Positions 13,501-22,326 of a stretch of 64,000 nucleotides of DNA are shown here, in pieces. Each line of letters opens with the position of its first letter. Position 1 is the stretch's first letter. The translations under genes and the position numbers were made by a program. The notes below the pieces were generated by a model. The model was given only the letters and a program-made list of their open reading frames with translations. It was not told the DNA's origin and made no database searches. The stretch is taken from positions 83,042,890-83,106,889 of the forward strand of contig OY740774.1 in assembly GCA_963513935.1 (NCBI GenBank). Reading direction: 5' to 3'. This DNA comes from Aphrophora alni (Eukaryota > Arthropoda > Insecta > Hemiptera > Aphrophoridae).

Positions 13501-16500
13501 CACCTTATACAGGTATGTCTGACCCTTGTGACTCATGATAAAGCTCTCTTTTGGTTCCTAAAAATAACAACACTGTAATATATGTAAGTTTGAGTTTAAA
13601 CTAAATAAAAGAAAACATTTATATGTATAAAATAGAGATTTTGCTTTAACTCTGTATAAAACTATTTTTATTAATAAATTAAAGAAAATTGAATTTGGTA
13701 AATTAGTTAAAATAAAGAATTTAAATAATAAATTAAACTTTAAAATAAAAGAAGTTAATAAAATTATATAGTAATTTATTCCTTAAAAAAGATAACTTCT
13801 CCAAATATATGAACGTTGAGAAAAGGATATCCGTTAGAAAAGAAAAGATGTCCTAGAAATATCGGTGTTGTGCACTTCGCTCTCCACATAGTCTTTGTGT
13901 TAGGACAGTCAAGTTTCGCCAAGTAAATTTTCAAAAGAAAGAAACTAAAACTATTAAGTCATCATTTGTCGTCTGAGTGAGTTAGAAAAGAATAGTATTT
14001 TTCATCGTTTGATTAAACCGTCATTATTTGTAGTGAGGTAGAGAATTAGTTTGAAATTCATCGAAAGTGTGTGATCATCTAAAAAGGACAGTGAATTTAA
14101 ATTAGATAAGTACCACATAATTAACAGAACTGTTAAATTGTAATATAAATACTATGTGAATCTTGTTTAATTTATAAAGAATGAAAGTTTTGAATATAAT
14201 TTGTATATATTTTTTCATGTAATGAATTTCTTTGTGAAATCATTATGGTGTCATGAAATAAGATGAGATTACAAAATGTCATCCAAGATGTCAATACAAA
14301 ATGACTATATCGAATTGGAATTTTCCCAAAGAATGGAAGTTGGCTAAATAAGACTATTTGAACGACATTCAAAAAACAACAAACGTTTATTGTTCTTAAA
14401 GCATACGAAACTTTATTTAATGTTTTTGATAACACACGAGGTGTTTCCAATTTAATGTTCATCAATTTGGGACACCCAGAAAAAAAGCACTGTCGACAGG
14501 ATTTAAAGTTTTGCCCATAACCTCAACAGAAGGATTATTTTCTTCAGGTTTTTGTCTATTGGTTAATAAATTAATAAACACAGATTTATGAACATTAATG
14601 AAAATTTATTGTTAAAAAAACAGGATTGTAACATTTAATTGTAAATTGCTGTCTTGCTAAAGAAACACTTTAATGGGAAGTAGAACGCTAATTTAACTCC
14701 ATGAAGTCTACCAGGGTTGTTTTCAATATGAGTGTAACAAAAAAGGCCTTATTTGAAACAAGTGATTAAATTATTTAGCAATACAATATTTCTACTAGAA
14801 TAGTTCAACATACCATTATCCATGCCTAACACATGACGGCTAGGATCTGAAAGTATAATTAAATGTGAATTAACCATATCCTTGAAGCGTTTATTAACAT
14901 CCTCATGGCTCATTACTTGAAAATATTGATCAGTATTACTACGTTTTTTATAGCCATATCCACAAACTTGGACGAGCATATACTTGATTGTTTCTTTATT
15001 ACATGTGACAGCTTCAACAGTTACTAAGGCAAACGTAAACACTCCAAAGTACAGCAGATATTTAAACTGAAAGAAGAAAAACACAGAATATATTATTGGA
15101 AGTCAGAAACATCAACAATTGGGAGATGTAGTGTTAATTTTCCTAATATGTATCCAGTATAATATGTAAGGGAAAAAATTGATTAGTTTTATAAAATTAA
15201 AATTAAACTGGGGGGGATTTTTATTGCTCAAATCTGTTCAAGGAGTAAAAAATTATCATAGTATTAATTTAAAACAACAATTAGTAACAATAAAAATGTT
15301 TACCCTCTGTCCTCTCTCCCCCTAAAGTTCAAAATAGACGGATGTGAGTTCACAGAATCAGTGTCACACTAAAAAGAAGATTACCAATAATCGTGATTAA
15401 CTATCTTAATAACATAAAGGAGATGCATTTCTATTCAGTAAACCTGTATTTCTACAGATATAAAATGTCATTCTGATTGTCTGTAATCTCTTAACTCAAA
15501 AACCGTCAATTGTAATTTAATGAAAAGTGGTAGTAAAGTTTTTTTTTTGTCAGTTTTTTACCTACCGGTACTTTCTAGTGAACATTTGAAAAAAAAAATT
15601 ATCAAGGTAAAGTGTCCTTTTATTAATAAAAAAAAAAAAAAATTGTCAGTTTACTCTTTTGACATTTTTTCAAGTAAATCGGGGCCGGATCTAGACAACA
15701 ATCGCCCATTTATGAAATTTCAACGTTTAGTAAATATTTTTTGAAAATTTGTCCATTTGATTGAGAATGACATTTAAGTACAATTTTTACGAAAATCTGG
15801 TTAGAAAAATACGGTATATAACAAAAACCCACTTTATTTTGATAAACAAATTCTTGCACATATTCACAAGAAAGTATTTTTAAAAAAAAGTTTATGACCA
15901 CTTCTAATTAAATTATAATGCTATCATTTTTTTTTTTTTTTTCAAAAATTGCCAACTGTGCTTGTAAATTTTTTTAAAAAATTCCAAATTTGACCACCAA
16001 TTTCTAGTTTAACAATACATATTATGTCCAATTTTCATGAAGATCTGACTATTTTTACCCCAATTTGTTGCAATATTAGTGAAACAATTTTAAATCTAGA
16101 AATTCTAATTTCTTGAGGTTAGGAAGTACTCTAAATGTTACCATTTCAATAGTTCCTTCATTTCCTAGAATTTTCTTCTTTTTTTTTCTACAAGCCATAG
16201 AGACGGAAATATTTAAGAAATAGTGCATCAAAAATGTAATTTTATAGCAAAGCTCCAGTTCAATTTTGCTAATTTTTCGGTTTCCCACTCAGTAACATCT
16301 ATAAAAAGGAAAAAAAAAAATCAACTTCCCAGTTACATCACTTTTATATTCTAATTTCCCTCTACTAACTGATGATAAATTCTTATTTTAATTATATGGT
16401 TTGTAAAGTCGAGTTTTATAATAATTACTAAAACAAATTAGTTTCCAAAAACATTAATAGCCCAGAATCAACAAAGAGATAAAAATATTGATTTGATACA

Positions 16501-16593
16501 AAACTTTTTATAACAGTTTTAGAACATATTTTGATGTACAATAATCAGCGGTTTTGCAATCAAAATAATATCAAACCTTACCTTCAGTTCCAT
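1433..16593 (-). CDS. Insulin-like peptide precursor (whole gene, five coding exons)
   Basis: Predicted secreted hormone of the insulin/relaxin superfamily. The coding exons, in transcript order on the minus strand, are 16593-16582, 15066-14814, 9405-9325, 5248-5135 and 1566-1433. Every intron has GT..AG ends, and the phases run 0, 1, 1, 1. The joined frame is 594 nt, 197 residues plus stop. It shows a hydrophobic signal peptide (about residues 1-23), a B-chain-like segment C-x12-C followed by KKR, a long basic C-peptide with GKR and QKR sites, and a C-terminal A chain CCNGLCTLEDFSGFC that matches CC-x3-C-x8-C exactly. No cysteine occurs elsewhere in the mature part, so the count is the canonical six. 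A TATA box lies upstream and AATAAA lies about 75 nt after the stop. The one-residue-longer B-chain loop and the lack of a dibasic site directly before the A chain are unusual. The subtype (insulin, relaxin or gonadulin-like) cannot be decided from the sequence alone. Confidence 0.85.
2158..2771. repeat. Large inverted repeat, about 205-bp arms
   Basis: The left arm (about 2158-2362) and right arm (about 2564-2771) are near-perfect reverse complements around a roughly 200-bp spacer. Shared landmarks are the TAATAGAAAG / CTTTCTATTA block, the GCACAAACACTTATTTATTT block, and CATGAAAAACTTCTG against CAGAAGTTTTTCATG. The right arm resembles repeats at 36.4, 46.8 and 40.9 kb that sit before a primer-binding-site-like motif. 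The structure may therefore be two LTR-type fragments in opposite orientation. Confidence 0.75.
3215..3385. repeat. Unclassified dispersed repeat R1, copy 1
   Basis: Truncated copy of a roughly 230-bp repeat also found at 19.03, 41.35, 43.08 and 57.85 kb, and inverted at 60.05 kb. Shared landmarks are CATCATCACCTTATAAAAAG, a CATAAAATAAAGACT block, CTCAAATAC and GACCTGATAGAAAAAATGAA. It abuts the 3' end of a reverse-strand LINE. Confidence 0.6.
3386..4965 (-). mobile_element. LINE ORF2 C-terminal fragment and 3' end
   Basis: Reverse-strand homologue of the better preserved LINE at 47.1-48.5 kb. Both share the CCTTGGAGAGTGGTCCTTGG-like segment, the GGACAATCCCCTCACTGTGTC-like segment (one base shorter in each copy's best match) and the AGAGTAATTCCAGCCAA segment. 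The 3' tail lies at low coordinates next to a TTCATTCATTC microsatellite. The protein frame is broken throughout. A MITE-like insertion (3981-4572) splits this copy; the copy at 47 kb is uninterrupted. Confidence 0.6.
3981..4572. mobile_element. MITE-like insertion in a LINE
   Basis: The segment is absent from the parallel LINE copy at 47.67 kb. Its ends are inverted: TTGACAAAGTGGCATTTTG (3981-3999) against GTGAGCAAAGTGGCACTTTT (reverse complement of 4553-4572). A second short inverted pair, TTGTCTACAGTTG and CAACTGTAGACAA, is also present. No coding capacity was seen and exact borders are uncertain. Confidence 0.5.
5135..5248 (-). CDS. Insulin-like gene, basic C-peptide exon
   Basis: A 114-nt exon with a strong acceptor (TTGTTTTACAG) and a consensus donor (ATAG|GTAAGG), phase 1 to phase 1. 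It is highly basic, with KSRSRKLQKR near its start, so it offers several possible convertase sites. It has no cysteine. A MITE lies shortly upstream in the adjoining intron. Confidence 0.75.
5396..5764. mobile_element. pogo/Tigger-like MITE, 369 bp
   Basis: Inverted ends CAATAGAACCCCTCTAATCC and CAGTAGAACCCTTCTAATCC are flanked by TA on both sides, the TA duplication of Tc1/mariner-superfamily elements. The interior contains CGGATTAACCGG-type motifs shared with the elements at 12.3, 31.8 and 62.7 kb. There is no transposase, so it is non-autonomous. Confidence 0.8.
5765..7790. other. Intron of the insulin-like gene, no feature
   Basis: AT-rich intron DNA. The short open frames seen here lack splice support or family motifs. 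Confidence 0.4.
7800..8800 (-). pseudogene. Mariner transposase fossil (GVQW3-like)
   Basis: The minus strand shows, in order, RILTEDLGMH (8550s), a block like YEYNPETKQQSYQ with the following NSPRLKKPHQVHSNLKSM (8390-8250), and C-terminal CINSGGDYFEG (7930-7880). These are hallmark segments of mariner transposases of the type seen in GVQW3-related proteins. Frameshifts and stops break the frame repeatedly. It lies antisense-neutral in the insulin-gene intron between the 9.4- and 5.2-kb exons, on the same strand as the gene. Confidence 0.7.
9325..9405 (-). CDS. Insulin-like gene, C-peptide exon
   Basis: An 81-nt exon between the acceptor TTAATTTTTAG and the donor AAATG|GTAAAT, phase 1 to phase 1. 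It reads DTEGKRVTNPLKYNETT and onward to a lysine-asparagine end. It contains a GKR dibasic site and no cysteine, as expected of connecting peptide. It is open and in phase with both neighbours. Confidence 0.7.
9700..10590 (+). pseudogene. Mariner transposase fossil
   Basis: Plus-strand pieces of a mariner transposase: LLGKTAVEI near the N terminus (9780), then a block matching the second catalytic region (10280-10400), then MKGKRSIDIEEMNRKRL and a C-terminal KCVDSREYFEVD (10410-10570). All are in shifted frames with stops. The termini were not found. Confidence 0.6.
10990..11580 (+). other. Two diverged copies of an acidic coding-like unit
   Basis: About 480 bp apart, 11018-11100 and 11495-11575 read ELEELLKVLGSDLNSESGC and KLEMKLLQTSGSDLDSEINC. 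The Leu-rich helix followed by SGSDLDSE resembles the acidic N termini of piggyBac-type transposases. A related phrase (LLDEIRIVSGSELEDDSD) occurs at 30.37 kb. Family assignment is tentative. Confidence 0.3.
11705..11940. mobile_element. Foldback MITE, copy 1
   Basis: Inverted arms contain AATCTTACCAACCATGGTTTTG and its partner AAACCATGGTCAGTAAGATT (each matching over about 20 bp). An inner inverted pair is GGCAGCTTAACACAGA against TCTGTGTTAAGTTGCC. The same family occurs at 48.60-48.77 kb. It is non-coding. Confidence 0.7.
12299..13054. mobile_element. pogo/Tigger-like element, 756 bp, with internal tandem repeats
   Basis: Inverted ends CAGTAGAACCTCTGTTAACC and CAGTAGAACCCCTCTTAACC are flanked by TA. 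The right half is nearly identical to the element at 31.8 kb in the opposite orientation. The left half contains three GC-rich 75-bp tandem units. No transposase was recognised; the open frames here are by-products of the repeat. Confidence 0.8.
12396..12620. repeat. Three 75-bp GC-rich tandem repeats
   Basis: Units begin at about 12396, 12471 and 12546, each with CAAAGCGGCGGCGATATCAA-like and TCGATAGCGGTATCC motifs. The GC content contrasts sharply with the AT-rich surroundings. Open frames on both strands result from the multiple-of-three period. Confidence 0.85.
13055..14813. other. Insulin-gene intron 2, remainder
   Basis: Apart from the exon-like segment at 13.5 kb nothing convincing was seen. 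13840-14100 is slightly less AT-rich but has no supported open frame. Confidence 0.4.
13511..13557 (-). other. Exon-like segment in insulin-gene intron 2
   Basis: A 47-nt open segment follows a good acceptor (TTATTTTTAG) and precedes a possible donor, CCT|GTATAA. Entered in phase 1 from exon 2 it reads GTKRELYHESQGSDIP, but it then exits in phase 0. That does not fit the acceptor of the 9.4-kb exon unless a second AG eight bases further in is used. It may be an alternative exon, a decayed exon or chance. Confidence 0.3.
14814..15066 (-). CDS. Insulin-like gene, exon 2 (signal peptide and B chain)
   Basis: The exon starts after a pyrimidine-rich acceptor ending TTTCAG and stops at AATG|GTATGT, with exit phase 1. 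Its first codons supply a hydrophobic stretch (LLYFGVFTFALV) and a small-residue cleavage region. The B-chain-like motif CNKETIKYMLVQVC follows, then GYGYKKR, a tribasic processing site immediately after the B chain. The remainder is the start of the C-peptide. The cysteine spacing is x12, where insulin and relaxin B chains have x11. Confidence 0.85.
15067..16581. other. Insulin-gene intron 1
   Basis: Separates the four-codon first exon from the signal-peptide/B-chain exon. It is AT-rich with poly-A/T runs. No further exon or recognisable transposon was seen. Confidence 0.5.
16582..16593 (-). CDS. Insulin-like gene, coding exon 1
   Basis: This four-codon coding exon (Met-Glu-Leu-Lys) ends at a strong donor, AAG|GTAAGG. 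The exit phase is 0, which matches the phase-0 entry of exon 2. It starts the signal peptide that exon 2 completes. The position just downstream of a TATA box supports this ATG over the one lying within the polypyrimidine tract before exon 2. Confidence 0.75.
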
Positions 16594-16654
16594 GCTTATG
16601 CTAGTTCACTTTTCACTTCTACTATTTGTCTAGCAATGTTGACTCTGTATCTGT

Positions 16655-16662
16655 CTTTTATA
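16655..16662 (-). promoter_or_regulatory. TATA box of the insulin-like gene
   Basis: The minus strand reads TATAAAAG about 62 nt upstream of the ATG at 16593. This spacing leaves room for a start site roughly 25-30 nt downstream and a short 5' UTR. It is the best promoter-like signal next to either gene; the start site itself is inferred. Confidence 0.6.
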
Positions 16663-17079
16663 GATTTCGTTGACAAACATTACGTCATTGTGAAAAATGC
16701 CTTTTAAATTACTCTTTTCAATTTGAATGGTAATTTAAAATACATAACAATTCAAAGAAAGCATTTCAAAACTTCTAAATGAGGAAAGAGGAAATATTGA
16801 TATTGAATACCATTTGAAACATTTTTAAGACATTGGAATTTTTTGTACGGAAAATACAACACCGTTTCCTTATTTTGTTGTTGAATATTTTAAATTCTTA
16901 CATGGCGTCTTGTTGTTTTGCTCAGTGTTTGTTATTCTCAGAAGTGAGTATGATAAATACGTACCTACATTTTCTATTAAAAGATAATTGATTTCATTTG
17001 CCTTTACAAAAAAGTTTATCCAACTTGACTGGTATTTTATCATATTTAATATCTTAATTAACGGTACATGGTTGTGGTA

Positions 17080-18390
17080 TGACCCAAGTAATGACAAAAT
17101 CACAAAGCTAGATACAAAAGCAAAAGTGGATTGCATTGAAATGGAGGAATTGCTTGGTGCTTTAAGAAAACCAAAAAAAGGGAAGCGCCAGGGTTGGATG
17201 GAATTCAATTCAGAACTAATAAAATACAGAGGTTCATCTTTGTAACAAAACCTATTTCAATTATACAAGTTCAGGGGTGAATTTTAGACTCTAAATTATT
17301 GGTGCTAAGGTTATTTCTTTATTTAAGAGGAGAGCAAAATAACACCTCAAACTATCTAGGTATTAGTTTATTGAATGCAGGTTATAAAGACATTAAAAAT
17401 AATCTAGAGCCTTCAAGCTGTTTCTGATACAATTTTAGTAGAAAAACAAGCTGGGTTCGCAAGACGACGGTCATCCATTGACACTGTTTTTCCACGGAGA
17501 CAGATTTTTCAAAAAATATGTGAATTTAATTTGGAGACATCTCCTTTTTATTAATTACACAAAGGCATTTTAATACGATAAGAGGTAGGATATGGTTGTA
17601 TAATGGGGAAAAGGAGCTTCCTGTAACAGCTGATTGAAGTGTGTAAAAGCATATTAAACAATAGTAAGATAGTTATTGACACTGGTAAAGAATTAACCAA
17701 AGAAATTATTTGCACTAATCAAGGAGTATGACAAGGTTGCGCTAGATCGTCAACACTGTTCATTATCTATACAGTTGACCTTATAAAGGAATGGAAAAAT
17801 ACAGAGAGTATCTTCAAATATCAGAATCAAAGATAAATTTGAATACAGCATTATTTGCAGATGATCAGGTTATTGTAGGAAATAGTGAAGATGAACTACA
17901 AATATCTATACACAAATTACAGTTAGTTAAGTTTTACATAAATTTGTAAACATTCTCATCAAAGACCAAAGTTATAGCATTCTCTGGAAATTATCCCTTA
18001 AGATTCAAAAGGAAATTAATTTAGAACAGTGTCATATTTTTAGTATTTTGGCTGTAATATTACTTATGAATAGGGTTATGACATTTTCAACAAAATAAGT
18101 AGGTATCAGTGGATTTGTAGAACGATCATGAAGATTGTACGGAAAACAAGCAAAAAAATGCAGTTCAATTTTTATAAAGTTATGGTACTTCCTACACTAT
18201 TGTATGTTGTGGAGTATCGAGCACTGCAAAAGAAATATATGGATGATTTGGAATCTTTGGAAATGGTATTCCTTAAGTCCATTAAAAGGCTGTACAAGGA
18301 GGATGAAATAGTGAAATTTGACAAAAATTGGATTTCCTTGTTATATATAAAAGAACAAGTGTCTCTGTTACTAGGGACAATATAATGTGA
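17080..18390 (+). pseudogene. LINE reverse transcriptase fossil
   Basis: Plus strand, frames shifting. EELLGALRKPKKGKRQG and EFNSELIKYRG match the region just before RT motifs of non-LTR elements. ALFADDQVIVGNSEDELQ (about 17850) is the RT catalytic block with the FADD motif. FYKVMVLPTLLYVVEY and LESLEMVFLKSIKRLYK match the thumb/C-terminal region. Stops and frameshifts make it non-functional. It lies just upstream of gene 1, in the opposite orientation. Confidence 0.75.
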
Positions 18391-18799
18391 ATGGAAGATG
18401 TAAGGCTTCTAAAGCAGATGATGATGTGTCAAGAGAAGTTTGGGGAGATCGAGTACAAGATGGTGAAGCCGAAACAGGCAGTTTGAGTAAACCTGGAATG
18501 ATAGACAATGACGAATATGTCAATTCTACAGTCTTGGAATATAAAAATGATAACAATTATACCAATGTGGGCATGCAGATGGATTCAGCAACAGGCTTGC
18601 TTTGGTATTACAGATCCAATTACCACTTGTTCCTGCGGCTATGTAAGATGTTCTGATTATACTCTCTCTACATTTGGAGGTGAAGAAGCATGCATAGAAT
18701 GTTACTCTTCGATTGTAGGGAAGGGAAAAAATAGTCAGAACCGACATTAGATCCTCGATCCAAGCATATCCTTGGCTATAACTCCTCTTATAGTCTGTC

Positions 18800-19905
18800 G
18801 CATGCAATAGAACTATACACCAGGAAGCACTTTAAAAAAAGTATACAAACCCTTAATCAGCTGACAAAAAACCAAAGTTACTTTACCGTGGGTGCCGGAA
18901 AATGAGGAAATTCTGGGAAGTGAAGAAGTATTCTTAAAGGAAGACACAGAGGCCGACTTCTTAGGGCCTGAACTATTCTTTGGAGTACCCAATAACTCCT
19001 TCACAAATAACATGATTTTTTTCTTCTCATTGTTTTAAAATCAAAAATCCTCTTAGTCATCATCGCCTTATAAACAAGAAGAAAAGAGTATAAAATAAAA
19101 ACTTCCTAGCCCTCGAATACTCTAGTAGCATCAGGGTTGGAAAAGAACAAGAAAGATCTGATAGGAAAGATGAAAGAGAGGGATCTAACCCAATACTACA
19201 TGGAAAAATTATTAAATTCAGCTTGGATCCTTTGGGATTGCCAAGCCCATACTCACTATATATGAACCATAATGGGTTCAAATAACATAGAAACATGAAA
19301 TCAGAACAAAAACTCCACTTATTAGAAACAACATTCTGGTCTTAGATAGTTTAAAAGATTTTTATTTTATTTTTTCTAGCAGAAAAGCAATAATTATAAT
19401 GAATGAACTCTTCCTTCGATAGAGCCTCCACAAATGTCCTCTTGGTGGTAACTCCAGATTTAGTATCCGCATTATAATATGGACTTGACATTAGTGTTAA
19501 AAATCTTCAATTTTGTCTTACTTTGGATTGCAGATGATCACATATGAATGCAATTGTGCAAAGGTTCCTTTTGCTTTCTTAATTCTGTGAAACAACTCTC
19601 AATGCTCAACAGGAAGAGTTACGGCCTGCTCTCTGGACATTGCCCAGGAAGGCTGGTATTGTTTGTGTTATTTCTGCAGGCTCCTCAAACAAATGTATGA
19701 ATACTTGCTATATGATAATATGTCACAATCATATAAAAGACTGCTATATTGAGGGCACATTCTTACATCACAGAAGAGGAAACAGCACTCAAAACGATCA
19801 TATATTTCATGAAGAGTTAAGATATGGATTGGCTATAATATTTTTAGGTCTATTACAAACAAAACATATCTGGGTTGTAGTGCCAGGAGGTAGAAATGCC
19901 TGAAA
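18800..19905 (+). pseudogene. LINE RNase H fossil split by repeat R1
   Basis: 18850-19013 reads, with an in-frame stop, NQLTKN, VTLPWVP and ADFLGPELFFGVPNN, equivalent to VTLxWVPGHxGxxGNExAD..GPEPFFG of jockey-type RNase H domains. After the R1 insertion the C-terminal region resumes at 19590-19905 with LLSGHCP and KDCYIEGTF. A parallel copy without the insertion lies at 25.26-25.95 kb. Confidence 0.6.
19025..19300. repeat. Dispersed repeat R1, copy 2
   Basis: Shares ATCATCGCCTTATAAA, CTCGAATACTCTAGTAGCAT and GATCTGATAGGAAAGATGAA with the other R1 copies. It sits between the two halves of the RNase H fossil, so R1 probably inserted after that LINE copy. Confidence 0.7.
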
Positions 19906-21355
19906 TGTCAATGTAACATAATAGTTTTTGAAACCAGTCCCCAGATTATTCAGATATGTTCTGAGAAAAGGTGGCATTTTAGAGTGTAAAAAAAGAAAAA
20001 TTCTACCATTGAGCTGACTTAAAATACTTAATTTCTCAAAATTGGCTGCCCTGATTTCGTTCCAATTTTAATAAATTGTGAACATTAATAACCCAAACCT
20101 TAGTATAAAATTACAAGTAAAAAAATATCACGGTTCCGGAATAATTGGAAAAAATCAAAAATGAAACTAGATCACTGTTATTAAAACTGTTTTAATCAAA
20201 TACAAAATTTCAATGGGACATGTTTACGGCACAAGCAAAGCAAGTTAGGGCTTTATTTAAATAGTTTCTTTTCAAATGAGTCCAGGGTTCATTTTCACTT
20301 TGTAATTAACATAAACTGAAATGACATTTTAGTGAAGATTAGTTTCGGTTCGTTTTAATTTGGGCAAGTGAGAAAGTTTTTATAATGTTTTTACTCAGTT
20401 TAATTTTATTCAAATAAAACATGTCTGTTGAATGGTATTAGCTTAAAATTCGTTTGACTGTTTAATATGTTGGATAATTTTACACTAATCTTAATGGGAA
20501 TAGATCATTCAAATTAAAATCCTAACATTTCAGTGTTGTAAATTATAAAAGGATTAACATATTCAGGTTTGTTTGGAAAGAATCTAGCTATTTAATATTA
20601 ACAATATATACTGCAAAGAACAATGATATCTTAATCAATTCAAAATAATCCCATTTGAACCTCAGGTACTTATCTCAGTGTTATGCTTACTTTTTAAAAC
20701 TGTCTGTAAAATTCCCTTTCTAAATCACTAACAGCTGCCTCATTGTGTTGATGGTTTGATATCATCCTTTCAAAGGTGAGTTTAGCTTTGGGAAAAGTTA
20801 TTAGTTGTAGGAAGCCAAATCTTAGCTGTTGGGGGGAGGAAGAGATTGGTTGAAACATCTGGGTGATTCAATGATATACCAAACAACCAAACAAGAGATG
20901 TGATAAATGGGCAGGTGTGTTGTCGTGATGAACCAGCCAGTCATCCTTGAATAACATCTTATAAAATTATATATCGTACAATGTAACATATTTTAACATT
21001 ATTATTTTAGCATTATTCGATTACAAAATGAGTAGCCTACTCTTAATCTCGGGGTTCAAAGTTCAATTGTCTGTAACTCTTGCTTTGGCTATTTTTACAA
21101 CACTTAATCTAAACAATTAGGTTATGTGATATCTTAAAAACTAATGCAAAGTGTGAGATGGAAGTGGATGAGTGATAGGTGGATGAGTTAATGGTGGATA
21201 GTGCTTTAAAAAATCGTATTTATATTGCTTATATTAATAAAAGTTCTTTCATTTACACATTGGAGTTTGTTATGGTCTTTAATGGATTTTGAGAAAGTTG
21301 TAATTTTCGTTGGTTAATTATGAATGGATATAATCTGAATTAAAGGTCAATTTAT
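19906..21355. other. Intergenic AT-rich DNA, nothing recognised
   Basis: No paired splice sites, family motif or clear repeat seen. Confidence 0.4.
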
Positions 21356-21359
21356 AATG

Positions 21360-22320
21360 TTGAACCCTGCAGGGGAGGTGCAGACTAGCTGCACCTAATA
21401 AGAGGAGGTTGGCGTCCCTCGCTGTCCCCAGTCAAACACTCACAACACATAGACTATCATTTATATAAACATAAACCCAGTTCTTATATATATACATTTT
21501 CTTACTTTCACCTTTACTTAGTGTTTTATAGCAAGGGGGTGCAGACTATCTGCATCTATTGAGAGTAGTTTACCGTCCCTCGTGGAACCCGAGCTATGTT
21601 ACAGGGGTGTAACAATAAAACATCTTCTCTAAATATACATACACATACAACACTCATTCATATTTTATAGTTCGTAGAGGCTGTTACACTTCACAATTCA
21701 TATGGGATACATAAACACTCTACATTCATATATAGGGATTTTTTTTTTTACTGTGCAGAGCCGTAGCTCGACTAGTAGTGTTTACCAGACCTTAAGCATG
21801 ACAACCTTTGAATCTGGTAAGTTGATGTCAGCTTGCTCTGCCGAAGACGTATGCGTGGTTTATGTTCAGTAGCCAACAGCTTCGGTCCTTGGTCAGGAAG
21901 TGTCGGATCCTCCCTCTCCAGTTGCGGGTCTGGACTGATCCCCATCCAGTCTGATTAAAGAGGATACTCTGGGCCCCAGAGTTCTGGAATATGGAAATGA
22001 TCGAAAGTGATCCAAGGGTATACCCGTTCCTAGAGTCTCATTTGCAACCGCCTAACACAATGCGCTGGTTACTTCTTTAAACATCAACCCGCGTAGTGAG
22101 AAACTATAGCTATTGGCATTGTTCGAAGAGTCAATTTGTGTGGAATCTAAGAAATGGAATTTGGATGTAAAGATCTAGGGACCTGCTCCTAGATTCCTCG
22201 TTGAGGGGGCAGATTTATCTAGGATCTCTCCCTTTGTAATAAATAAAGCTATAACTAGTGCTGCAGGAAAAGTTTGTTCCATTAGGAAACTTCGGATTGG
22301 GACTTTATTAATACAGTCAC
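21360..22320 (+). mobile_element. Probable LINE 5' region with duplicated leader motif
   Basis: GC-richer DNA directly upstream of the gag-like ORF1. A leader motif appears twice about 165 bp apart: GTGCAGACTAGCTGCACCTA then CGTCCCTCGC (21377), and GTGCAGACTATCTGCATCTA then CGTCCCTCGT (21539). 21960-22060 reads like ORF1 N-terminal coding sequence with stops. The assignment comes mainly from position. Confidence 0.45.
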
Positions 22321-22326
22321 TCTCTG

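Noticed and set aside
14749..15084. Single-exon reading of the B-chain frame starting at its own ATG
   Set aside because: That ATG and the next codons lie in the polypyrimidine tract of a splice acceptor, and the end runs past a consensus donor; the spliced model fits better.
18387..18750. Frames after the LINE reverse transcriptase, including a cysteine-containing one
   Set aside because: No splice support or convincing motif; they overlap each other and lie between two LINE fossils.
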